Positions 1 to 5,838 of a stretch of 9,533 nucleotides of DNA are shown piece by piece. This stretch comes from Alphaproteobacteria bacterium. GTDB taxonomy: Bacteria; Pseudomonadota; Alphaproteobacteria; Rhodobacterales; Rhodobacteraceae. The position numbers and the translations under genes were made by a program. The notes beneath the pieces are model-generated. The model was not told the origin of the DNA. It worked only from the letters and a program-made list of their open reading frames with translations, and made no database searches. Positions within the stretch are counted from its first letter, which is position 1. Each line of letters starts with the position of its first letter. The stretch is taken from assembly GCA_030428025.1 (NCBI GenBank), contig JAUIBJ010000083.1:1-9533 (forward strand), written 5' to 3'.

Positions 1-795
1 CCTGAGGGGCGCTATTCCGCCTCGGTGGTCTGTGTCGCGCGGGCGAAGGCGCTGACCCAGGCGCTGATCGCCGAGGCGGCCGCGGTCACCGACGGGCCGG
101 TGATCGTCGACGGGGACAAGACCGACGGGGTCGAATCGATCCTCAAGGCCTGCCGCAGGCGCGCCGATGTCTCGCCGGCGCTTTCAAAGGCCCACGGCAA
201 GCTCTTCCACTTTCCCGCCGGGCCGGGATTCGAGGACTGGGCCCGCGGCGCCCCGCAAGAGATCGAGGGCGGTTTCGTGACCGTGCCGGGTCTCTTCTCG
301 GCCGACGGGATCGACCCGGCCTCGGCCTATCTGGCAAACCACCTGCCGGCGCGGCTGGGAACGCGCGTGGCCGATCTGGGCGCGGGCTGGGGTTATCTGA
401 GTTCAAGGGCGCTGGAGCGCGAGGACATCAAGGAGCTTCACCTCGTAGAGGCCGATTTCGCAGCACTCGACTGTGCCCGCCGCAACATCGCCGATCCCCG
501 CGCCCATCTGCATTGGGAAGACGCCACGCGCTGGCAGCCGGAGATCCGGTTCGACACCGTGCTGACCAATCCGCCCTTCCACACCAGCCGCGCCCCCGAT
601 CCTGCGCTGGGGCAGGCCTTCATCCGCACGGCGGCACGGATTCTCGAACCGAAAGGCCAGCTTTTTCTGGTCGCCAACCGCCATCTTCCTTATGAAGCGG
701 AAATGGCACGCTGCTTCGCCGAGGTCCGGGAGATCGGCGACGATGCGCGCTTCAAGCTTCTGCACGGCCAGCGCCCGGCGCGCAAACCCGGCTGA
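1..795 (+). CDS. RsmC-like 16S rRNA guanine-N2 methyltransferase, 5' end missing
   Basis: A class I SAM-dependent methyltransferase of the RsmC/RlmG family, which methylates the exocyclic N2 of a guanine in rRNA (G1207 of 16S rRNA in E. coli RsmC). The frame is open to the first base of the window, so the gene begins upstream; the GTG at 25 is only an in-frame valine. The N-terminal part resembles the degenerate, substrate-recognising half of RsmC (R-A-K followed by I-A-E-A). The catalytic half carries the SAM-binding glycine motif VADLGAGWG at 367-393 and the family signature NPPFH beginning at 568, typical of enzymes acting on exocyclic amino groups. About 264 residues are visible, against roughly 340 in full-length RsmC. 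The next gene starts 35 nt downstream on the same strand. Exact target is inferred from family only; RlmG-type activity on 23S rRNA is the alternative. Confidence 0.85.
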   Translation, partial: PEGRYSASVVCVARAKALTQALIAEAAAVTDGPVIVDGDKTDGVESILKACRRRADVSPALSKAHGKLFHFPAGPGFEDWARGAPQEIEGGFVTVPGLFSADGIDPASAYLANHLPARLGTRVADLGAGWGYLSSRALEREDIKELHLVEADFAALDCARRNIADPRAHLHWEDATRWQPEIRFDTVLTNPPFHTSRAPDPALGQAFIRTAARILEPKGQLFLVANRHLPYEAEMARCFAEVREIGDDARFKLLHGQRPARKPG

Positions 796-830
796 GCAGG
801 CTCTGGGCCACGGCAGCAAAGGGAGACCCG

Positions 831-1631
831 ATGTCGTTTTCCATCACCGGCAAGACCGCCATCGTCACCGGCGGCGCCAACGGGATCGGCCTGGCCATCG
901 GCCGGCACTTCGCCGACAAGGGCGCCAATGTGATGTTCGCCGATATGGACGAAAAACAGCTGGTCAAGCAGCTGGGCAAGAACGAGGAAGGCAGCAACCA
1001 GCGCTATTTCGCCGGCGACCTGCGCGAAAAGCTGACGCTGGCCAATCTGCTCTCGGCCACAATCGACGCCTTCGATCAGGTGGACATTCTGGTGAACGCC
1101 TCGCGGCAGGTGATGGTGTCGGATCCGCTCAATCCCGATGACGACGCGGTGGAGTCGCTGCTGCGGCAGAACCTGATCACCGCCCTGCGCACCAGCCAGC
1201 TTGTTGCCAAGCGGATGATCAAGCAGGCCGAGGGCAGCGAAAGCGGCGTCGCGGGCACGATCGTCAACCTGTCATCGATCGCGGCGCGCCGCGCCCATCC
1301 CGACCTCTTGGGCTTTTCCATTTCCTCGGCGGCGCTGGAACAGATGACGCGCAGCCTGGCCGTGGCGCTCGCCCCGCACCGCATCCGGGTGAACGCCGTG
1401 GCCTTCGGCTCTGTGATGAGCGCCTCGCTTCAGGACACGCTGCGCGAGCATCGCGACTACCGCTCGGATATCGAGGAGCACACGCCGCTGGGCCGGATCG
1501 CCTCGGCCACTGAACTGGCCGAGGCGGTGCAGTATCTTGCCTGCGACGGCTCGGGCTTCATCACCGGGCAGATCATGACGGTGGATGGCGGCCGGTCGCT
1601 GCTCGACCCGGTCGCGGCGCCCGCGCATTGA
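831..1631 (+). CDS. SDR-family protein lacking the catalytic Tyr and Lys (possible pseudoenzyme)
   Basis: A 266-residue short-chain dehydrogenase/reductase fold protein. Visible: the dinucleotide-binding motif TGGANGIG at residues 13-20; acidic residues after the second strand (F-A-D-M-D, 36-40), suggesting NAD(H) preference; a degenerate V-N-A-S at 88-91 in place of NNAG; the helix-4 Asn at 114; and the C-terminal V-D-G-G at 251-254 usual in classical SDRs. The canonical S-(13)-Y-x-x-x-K active site reads Ser149, Phe162, Ser166, so Tyr and Lys are both replaced while Ser remains. The ATG at 831 follows an AAAGGGAG ribosome binding site at 818-825. It lies between an rRNA methyltransferase and hemF; its stop codon is 13 nt before the hemF ATG, so it is probably cotranscribed with hemF. 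No substrate can be assigned. It may bind NAD(H) without oxidoreductase activity or use a different mechanism. Confidence 0.9.
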   Translation: MSFSITGKTAIVTGGANGIGLAIGRHFADKGANVMFADMDEKQLVKQLGKNEEGSNQRYFAGDLREKLTLANLLSATIDAFDQVDILVNASRQVMVSDPLNPDDDAVESLLRQNLITALRTSQLVAKRMIKQAEGSESGVAGTIVNLSSIAARRAHPDLLGFSISSAALEQMTRSLAVALAPHRIRVNAVAFGSVMSASLQDTLREHRDYRSDIEEHTPLGRIASATELAEAVQYLACDGSGFITGQIMTVDGGRSLLDPVAAPAH

Positions 1632-1636
1632 GGAGG
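1631..1636 (+). promoter_or_regulatory. Ribosome binding site deciding the hemF start
   Basis: AGGAGG starts at the last base of the SDR stop codon (TGA, 1629-1631) and lies 8 nt before the ATG at 1645. It is the strongest Shine-Dalgarno match in the neighbourhood. It supports starting hemF at 1645 rather than at the in-frame ATG at 1585, which lies inside the SDR gene. Confidence 0.8.
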
Positions 1637-1644
1637 TCTGGCGC

Positions 1645-2535
1645 ATGACCGAAGAGATGACCCGCGAAAAGACCCGAGCCGCAGCGTGGTTCAACCAACT
1701 CCGCGACGAGATCGTCGCCGCCTTCGAGGGGCTGGAGGACAGCCACGCCACCGGCCCGTTCGCCGACGCCCCGCCCGGCCGGTTCGAGGTGACGAAGACC
1801 AGACGTCACAGCGACGACGGCTCGGACGCAGGCGGCGGGCTGATGAGCGTGATGCGCGGCGGGCGGGTGTTCGAGAAGGTGGGCGTCAATGTCTCGGAGG
1901 TTTACGGCAGCCTCGGAGCGGCGGCGCAGAAGGCGATGGCCGCCCGCGGCGTGCCGGGCATCGAGGACGACCCGCGCTTCTGGGCCAGCGGCATCAGCCT
2001 GGTGGCGCATATGCAGAACCCGCATGTGCCCGCCGTTCACATGAACACCCGCATGTTCTGGACGCCCCATACCTGGTGGTTCGGCGGCGGCTCCGATCTG
2101 AATCCCTGTATCGAATACGACGAGGACACCGCCCATTTCCATGCCACCCAGAAGGCCCATCTTGACCCGCATGGCGAGGGAGAATATCCGCGGCTCAAGG
2201 CTTGGGCGGAAGAGTATTTCTTTGTCCCCCACCGCCACCGGGCGCGCGGCGTGGGCGGGATTTTCATGGACGATCAGAACTCGGGTGACTGGGAGGCGGA
2301 TTTCGCCCTGACGCAGGATATCGGACGGGCCTTCCTGCCGGCCTTTCTGCCGCTGGTGGAAAAGCGGCGCGGGATGGATTTCGGAGACGAAGAGAAGGAC
2401 ACTCAGCTTGTCCATCGCGGGCTTTATGCCGAATACAACCTCGTCTACGACCGCGGCACCAAGTTCGGGCTGGCCACGGGGCACGATGCCAACGCGGTGC
2501 TGATGAGCCTGCCGCCCCTCGCGAAGTGGGTGTGA
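1645..2535 (+). CDS. hemF: Oxygen-dependent coproporphyrinogen III oxidase
   Basis: HemF performs the aerobic oxidative decarboxylation of coproporphyrinogen III to protoporphyrinogen IX, using O2, in the cytoplasmic heme (and bacteriochlorophyll) pathway. The 296-residue protein has the expected blocks in order: F-E-K-V-G-V-N-V-S (76-84), N-P-H-V-P-A-V-H-M-N-T-R (125-136), W-W-F-G-G-G-S-D-L-N-P (144-154), R-G-V-G-G-I-F-M-D-D (201-210), and Y-N-L-V-Y-D-R-G-T-K-F-G-L (264-276) followed by M-S-L-P-P (287-291). Length matches the family (about 300). Start at 1645 is chosen from the AGGAGG site; a second ATG at 1657 is possible. The tail is slightly unusual (T-G-H-D-A-N rather than the common T-G-G-x-x-E), but no key block is missing. 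It follows the SDR-like gene by 13 nt and ends convergent with the mgtE-like gene. Confidence 0.97.
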   Translation: MTEEMTREKTRAAAWFNQLRDEIVAAFEGLEDSHATGPFADAPPGRFEVTKTRRHSDDGSDAGGGLMSVMRGGRVFEKVGVNVSEVYGSLGAAAQKAMAARGVPGIEDDPRFWASGISLVAHMQNPHVPAVHMNTRMFWTPHTWWFGGGSDLNPCIEYDEDTAHFHATQKAHLDPHGEGEYPRLKAWAEEYFFVPHRHRARGVGGIFMDDQNSGDWEADFALTQDIGRAFLPAFLPLVEKRRGMDFGDEEKDTQLVHRGLYAEYNLVYDRGTKFGLATGHDANAVLMSLPPLAKWV

Positions 2536-2587
2536 GAGGTCGGGACGGACATGTTTCCGCGCGGCGGGGGAAGGTCTTTGAGAGCCC

Positions 2588-2630
2588 GGGGCAGACAGCT
2601 GAGAAGCTATTCGCTTCGGATCTGTCCCCC
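2588..2630. terminator. Imperfect hairpin downstream of hemF
   Basis: On the + strand: GGGG (2588-2591), bulged CA, GACAG (2594-2598), internal CTGA, GAAGC (2603-2607), loop TATTC, GCTTC (2613-2617), internal GGAT, CTGTC (2622-2626), CCCC (2627-2630). Fourteen base pairs in three helices are separated by a bulge and a 4x4 internal loop. It begins 52 nt after the hemF stop, so it could end or protect the hemF transcript. No T-run follows (next bases ACATTTGAAT), so it is not a classic intrinsic terminator. Confidence 0.4.
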
Positions 2631-2652
2631 ACATTTGAATGCGGAATCTTGC

Positions 2653-2705
2653 TTAAAGCGTTTCGCCCGTCGCTGATAGCTCGGGTTTTAGGCGAAACGC
2701 TTTAA
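2653..2705. repeat. Perfect 15-bp inverted repeat overlapping the mgtE stop codon
   Basis: Left arm TTAAAGCGTTTCGCC (2653-2667) and right arm GGCGAAACGCTTTAA (2691-2705) are exact reverse complements, separated by 23 nt. The right arm contains the TTA (2702-2704) that is the TAA stop of the minus-strand MgtE-like gene. It sits between convergent genes, so it could be a bidirectional terminator. The lack of a flanking T-run, and sharply defined arms with an unrelated interior, also fit a dispersed REP-like palindromic element. Nothing here encodes a protein. No second copy was noticed in this window. Confidence 0.75.
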
Positions 2706-3688
2706 AGCACCAGTACCGTAACCAGCAGGAAGTAGAGAGAGAGACTGGCGGCATCTTGCACGATAGTGCAAATCGGGCCCGACCCAAGCGCGGGATCGAA
2801 GCCAAGACGCAGGAAGCTCCAGGGAAGAGCGAACCCCGCCAGCGCGGATACCGCGCCTCCGCCAAGAACGGCTAGGCCGACGGCGAGCGCCAGAGATGCT
2901 TCTCCGAAAACGATCAGCACCGCGCACCCCGCGAAGGTTCCGAGGACCGTTCCGATGAAAATGCCGATGATCAGTTCGTCTCGCAGCAGCGGACCTATCG
3001 CGACCTCGCCGGCCGAAAGGCTTCGGACCGAGACGGATACCGCCTGTGTCCCGATCGCGCCAGCAATGTAGACCAACGCAGGCACGAAGAACGCGGCCGC
3101 AACATTCTGCGAAAGGGTGTCTTCGAACCCCATCATGACCAGGGTAATGATCGATGACGCGAATAGCCCGAAGATAAGCCAAGGCATCCGACGGGCAAAG
3201 CGGTTCATGATCGGCGCATCCAACGCTGTATCGGCCCGTCCCTCATAGGCGGTAATGCCGGCGAGCCTTTGCAGATCTTCCATATGCTCGTCGCGCAATA
3301 TTCGGAACACCGCTTCTGGCGGTACTGCGCCGATCAACTGACCGTGCTCATCGACAACGGGAACGGCAATCATGTTCAGGCGGATGGCAAGCCGGGCGAT
3401 TTCTTCCTGGTCGTCGCCCGCCAGAACAGCTTCGTGTTCTTCCTCCATGATGTCGCCAATCCGCTCGGCGTTATTACCGAACAGATCATTGATCCGAACG
3501 ATGCCCATCAAGCGGCCCGAACCATCCGTGACAAAGACCGTATCGGCGCAATCGTAGAGGCGGCCCCGGAGAGCTTCGATAACCTTTTCGACAGGCGTGT
3601 CCAGATGCACCCGAGGGATGTTGGCAACCATGTGCGCGGCCGCCGCTTCCCTGTGGTACGTGTGGTGGGGCTCACTGTTTTCCGGCAT
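2702..3688 (-). CDS. mgtE: Compact MgtE-family magnesium transporter without the N domain
   Basis: A predicted inner-membrane Mg2+ channel/transporter of the MgtE/SLC41 family, 328 residues. Order: a short His-containing N-terminal tail (1-20), a tandem CBS pair (about 21-140; V-F-V-T-D-G-S-G-R-L-M-G-I-V at 51-64 and V-P-V-V-D-E-H-G-Q-L-I-G at 109-120), a linker helix, then about five membrane segments (roughly 169-187, 195-215, 236-262, 264-290, 306-328). The TM5 block D-P-A-L-G-S-G-P (298-305) with Asp312 keeps the two Asp residues spaced like Asp418 and Asp432 of Thermus MgtE. Typical MgtE proteins are about 450 residues; the superhelical N domain is absent. The usual G-N-A-G-x-Q motif reads G-A-I-G-T-Q (210-215). 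Start at 3688 is favoured over 3757 by an AAGGA site (3695-3699) 6 nt upstream. Sampled G+C is about 57%, below neighbouring genes. It is transcribed away from the lipid acyltransferase. Confidence 0.9.
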   Translation of the reverse strand: MPENSEPHHTYHREAAAAHMVANIPRVHLDTPVEKVIEALRGRLYDCADTVFVTDGSGRLMGIVRINDLFGNNAERIGDIMEEEHEAVLAGDDQEEIARLAIRLNMIAVPVVDEHGQLIGAVPPEAVFRILRDEHMEDLQRLAGITAYEGRADTALDAPIMNRFARRMPWLIFGLFASSIITLVMMGFEDTLSQNVAAAFFVPALVYIAGAIGTQAVSVSVRSLSAGEVAIGPLLRDELIIGIFIGTVLGTFAGCAVLIVFGEASLALAVGLAVLGGGAVSALAGFALPWSFLRLGFDPALGSGPICTIVQDAASLSLYFLLVTVLVL

Positions 3689-3708
3689 AGGCGTTCCTTC
3701 AAGAAATG

Positions 3709-3734
3709 ATCCATGTCTGCAGCAGACCGTGGAT
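3709..3734. promoter_or_regulatory. Interrupted dyad upstream of mgtE
   Basis: On the + strand: ATCCA, T, GTCTGC, A, GCAGAC, CG, TGGAT. The core GTCTGC/GCAGAC is a perfect 6+6 dyad centred on A3721. ATCCA/TGGAT extends it to 11 paired positions, with one unpaired base on one side and two on the other. It ends 20 nt before the mgtE ATG and 9 nt before its ribosome binding site. It could be an operator or a 5'-leader hairpin controlling mgtE. No convincing -35/-10 pair was found in the rest of the 216-nt gap (3689-3904), which holds no recognisable gene. Confidence 0.45.
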
Positions 3735-3904
3735 GTCACAGCGTGTCCAAACGCCATGTCCGATGCGCCAAGTCAGCCCGAAATGAAGGACCACCGTCAA
3801 CGTGAACGCGTGATCCGGTCGAAAATTGAGCGGTGGAGCCGATTGTCGGCACTCCTCGCGCTTGCCGGGTCATGTGGCTGCCGGCGAATGATGCGCGTCC
3901 GGCC

Positions 3905-4858
3905 TCACCGGCTTTCGGCCAGCCTGCGCTCCATCTCTTCCAGTTCCTTCGCGCGCATCTCGCCCACCCAGTTGGCTCCGTCCTTCCAGCGGCGGTGAAT
4001 CCAGAACCATTGCTCCATGTTCTCGCGTACAACCGCCTCCAGACGGCAATTGAACTCGCGGGTCATGGTCAGCGGGTCGGAATGGGGGATCGGATCCTCG
4101 AAGGTCATCCGGAAATCCAGCCCGTTTGGTTCCCTGAGTGCCCAGACCGGCACCAGCGGCGCGTCGTATTTCAGCGCCAGTTCGGCGGCCGAAAGCGAGG
4201 TCAGTGCCGGGTGGCCGAAGAACTTCAGCGGCAGGCCGTCATGGGTGTTGAGGTCGTTCATGATCGACACCACGCCGCCCTTGCGCAGATGCCGCACCAT
4301 CTGCACCAACCCCTGCCGGCTCTGTTCGATCACCGGCTGGCTGATCCGCTCCATCGCCGCGGCGTAATGGGCATTGAAGGGCCGGTTCGTCATCGGCCGG
4401 TAGAAGCTGGCGCTCTGGATGCCCTGGGCGGCGATGCCGGTGCGGGCGGCGTTGAAGCTGCCGATATGGGCCGAGATGATGATGCCGGGGCGGCCTTCGT
4501 CGCGGGCGTCCTGCAACACCTTCACCCCCGGCCCGGTCACGGGCATGCGCTCGCGGACGCGGGGGGCGAACTCGGGCGAATAGAGCTCGACCATGTTGCG
4601 CCCGGCATTGTTGGTGACGCCCAGCACTATGCGCTCGACCTCGGCCTTCGGCAGGTCGGGGCAGGCCAGCGCGAGATTGTCGCGCACCCGTTGCGAATAG
4701 CCTGCCAGCGGCGCGAGGATGCGTGAGGTGAACCAGCCGGCAAAGGGCACTCGCCACCGATAAGGCAGAAGGCGGGTCAACGCCACGGGCAGAAACAGGA
4801 GGAAGCCCACCAGGCGTTCGGCAAAGGGAATGCGATCTGGCGGCGACGGCTCGCTCAT
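3905..4858 (-). CDS. LpxL/HtrB-like lysophospholipid/lipid A acyltransferase
   Basis: A 317-residue member of the LpxL/LpxM (HtrB) acyltransferase family, which adds secondary acyl chains to lipid A or acylates lysophospholipids at the inner membrane. Visible: a hydrophobic N-terminal anchor (about 16-31), the active-site block S-A-H-I-G-S-F-N (129-136), S-F-Y-R-P-M-T-N-R-P (151-160), D-L-N-T-H-D-G followed by F-F-G-H-P-A (202-219), and the C-terminal W-F-W-I-H-R-R-W-K (284-292) typical of the family. The family motif is H-x4-(D/E); here His131 is followed at the acidic position by Asn136, an unusual substitution. Length is near the usual 300-310. No strong Shine-Dalgarno precedes the ATG at 4858. 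It lies 67 nt after the nitrile hydratase alpha gene on the same strand and may be read through from that operon. The acyl substrate is not predictable. Confidence 0.88.
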   Translation of the reverse strand: MSEPSPPDRIPFAERLVGFLLFLPVALTRLLPYRWRVPFAGWFTSRILAPLAGYSQRVRDNLALACPDLPKAEVERIVLGVTNNAGRNMVELYSPEFAPRVRERMPVTGPGVKVLQDARDEGRPGIIISAHIGSFNAARTGIAAQGIQSASFYRPMTNRPFNAHYAAAMERISQPVIEQSRQGLVQMVRHLRKGGVVSIMNDLNTHDGLPLKFFGHPALTSLSAAELALKYDAPLVPVWALREPNGLDFRMTFEDPIPHSDPLTMTREFNCRLEAVVRENMEQWFWIHRRWKDGANWVGEMRAKELEEMERRLAESR

Positions 4859-4925
4859 CGGGCAGACATCCGGGTTGTTTTCGGTCCGGAAGACATACGC
4901 CGCCGCCTGCGCGCCGGCAAGCCCG

Positions 4926-5573
4926 TCAGGGGGTGCGCGGCAGGCCGGTGCCGATCATCGAATCGCGGGTGACGAGCGCGGCAAGCTCGGCCTCGTCCAG
5001 CCCCTCGGTGCCGGCGGGCCGGGCGGGCAGGACGACATAGCGCATGTCGGCGGTGCTGTCGTGCACGCGCACCTGCACATGGTCGGGCAGCTCGACCCCG
5101 AATTCGCGCAGCACCGCCCGCGGCTCGATCACCGCGCGCGACCGATAGGCGCGGGTCTTGTACCAGTCGGGCGGCAGGCCCAGCAGGTTGCGCGGATAGC
5201 AGGAGCAGAGCGTACAGACGATGAGGTTGTGCACGCTTTCGGTGTTCTCGACCGCGATCAGCCGCAACGGCCCGATATCGAACCCCATCTCGCGGCTGGC
5301 GGCCGAGGCATCCTGCAGCAGCCGCGCCTTGAAATCCGGATCCACCCAGGCCCGCGCCACCACGGCCGCGCCGTTCGCCGGGCTGCGGGCATCCATCGTG
5401 TCGATCTGTCGGGCCACCTCCTCCGGCGTCACCGCACCCTTTTCCACCAGAAGCTCGCGCACCGCGATCTCCATCCGCTGCCAATAGGTGAGCGCCGTGT
5501 CGTTGTCGGCACGGTAGGGGTGGCCAGAGGGGCTCATGCCCTCATGGGAATGGGACGGGTGGTCATGCGGCAT
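4926..5573 (-). CDS. nthA: Nitrile hydratase-family alpha subunit, cobalt type
   Basis: Metal-binding catalytic subunit of a nitrile hydratase-family enzyme (nitrile to amide; in thiocyanate hydrolase, the gamma subunit). The 215-residue protein holds the claw-setting motif V-C-T-L-C-S-C-Y-P (119-127); Cys120, Cys123 and Cys125 would ligate the metal, with the last two usually oxidised to sulfinic and sulfenic acid. Thr after the first Cys marks the Co(III) type rather than Fe (CSLCSC). Further family blocks are L-G-L-P-P-D-W-Y-K (131-139), Y-R-S-R-A-V (143-148), V-H-D-S-T-A-D-M-R-Y (170-179) and V-T-R-D-S-M-I-G (201-208). The N-terminus is His-rich (His3, 5, 8, 10). Start at 5573 is chosen because AAAGG lies about 7 nt upstream and it begins one base after the preceding stop; the 5708 start would overlap the upstream gene. 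Third gene of the operon. Substrate (nitrile, thiocyanate or other) cannot be decided from sequence. Confidence 0.93.
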   Translation of the reverse strand: MPHDHPSHSHEGMSPSGHPYRADNDTALTYWQRMEIAVRELLVEKGAVTPEEVARQIDTMDARSPANGAAVVARAWVDPDFKARLLQDASAASREMGFDIGPLRLIAVENTESVHNLIVCTLCSCYPRNLLGLPPDWYKTRAYRSRAVIEPRAVLREFGVELPDHVQVRVHDSTADMRYVVLPARPAGTEGLDEAELAALVTRDSMIGTGLPRTP

Positions 5574-5574
5574 C

Positions 5575-5838
5575 TCAGAGCCTTTCAAGCCAGTGGCCGA
5601 AGATTTCGGCATCGACAGTGTCGGTGGGGGTTTCGGCGGCGGCGCCCCAGACCTCCTCCATGGTGAAGCGGACGCGGTAGAGGGGCCTTTCTTCAGCCGG
5701 CAGGCCATAGGCCAGTTGCTCCGGATTGGAAAAGCCGCCCAGTTCGCGCTCGATCACGCCCACCTTTCCGCGCAGATAGGCGGGGGTGCGCACATGGCCG
5801 GGCGGCATCATCGTCTTCACCCTTACCCGCTCAGTCAT
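5575..5838 (-). CDS. Nitrile hydratase beta subunit, C-terminal half as a separate protein
   Basis: An 87-residue protein matching the SH3-like C-terminal domain of nitrile hydratase beta, equivalent to the alpha subunit of thiocyanate hydrolase. Visible: R-V-R-V-K (4-8), P-P-G-H-V-R-T-P-A-Y-L-R-G-K-V-G (12-27), N-P-E-Q-L-A-Y-G (38-45), L-Y-R-V-R-F (53-58) and the final W-L-E. The Arg residues near R-T-P-A-Y-L-R lie in the region that contacts the oxidised cysteines of the alpha subunit in solved family structures. Start at 5838 is favoured by GAGG 6 nt upstream and by an 8-nt overlap with the preceding gene; an ATG at 5868 would lengthen it by 10 residues. It is followed after 1 nt by the alpha subunit ATG. 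Such tight packing implies 1:1:1 translation of the three chains. A normal beta subunit (about 220 residues) would contain both halves. Confidence 0.9.
   Translation of the reverse strand: MTERVRVKTMMPPGHVRTPAYLRGKVGVIERELGGFSNPEQLAYGLPAEERPLYRVRFTMEEVWGAAAETPTDTVDAEIFGHWLERL

Noticed and set aside
25..27. GTG as start of the methyltransferase gene
   Set aside because: The frame stays open to base 1 and the upstream codons continue the protein; the family also needs a longer N-terminal half.
3736..4032. A 98-residue minus-strand frame in the gap before mgtE
   Set aside because: It overlaps the end of the LpxL-like gene in another frame, is low in complexity, and matches no family I know; no transposase motif could be read in any frame of 3689-3904.
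3833..4726. Long plus-strand frame opposite the LpxL-like gene
   Set aside because: High-G+C antisense shadow; it is rich in His, Arg, Gly and Ala with no conserved motif, while the minus-strand frame has clear family blocks.
5574..5708. Longer start for the hydratase alpha subunit
   Set aside because: The extra 45 residues overlap the beta C-terminal gene in another frame and resemble no known subunit; 5573 has a ribosome binding site.
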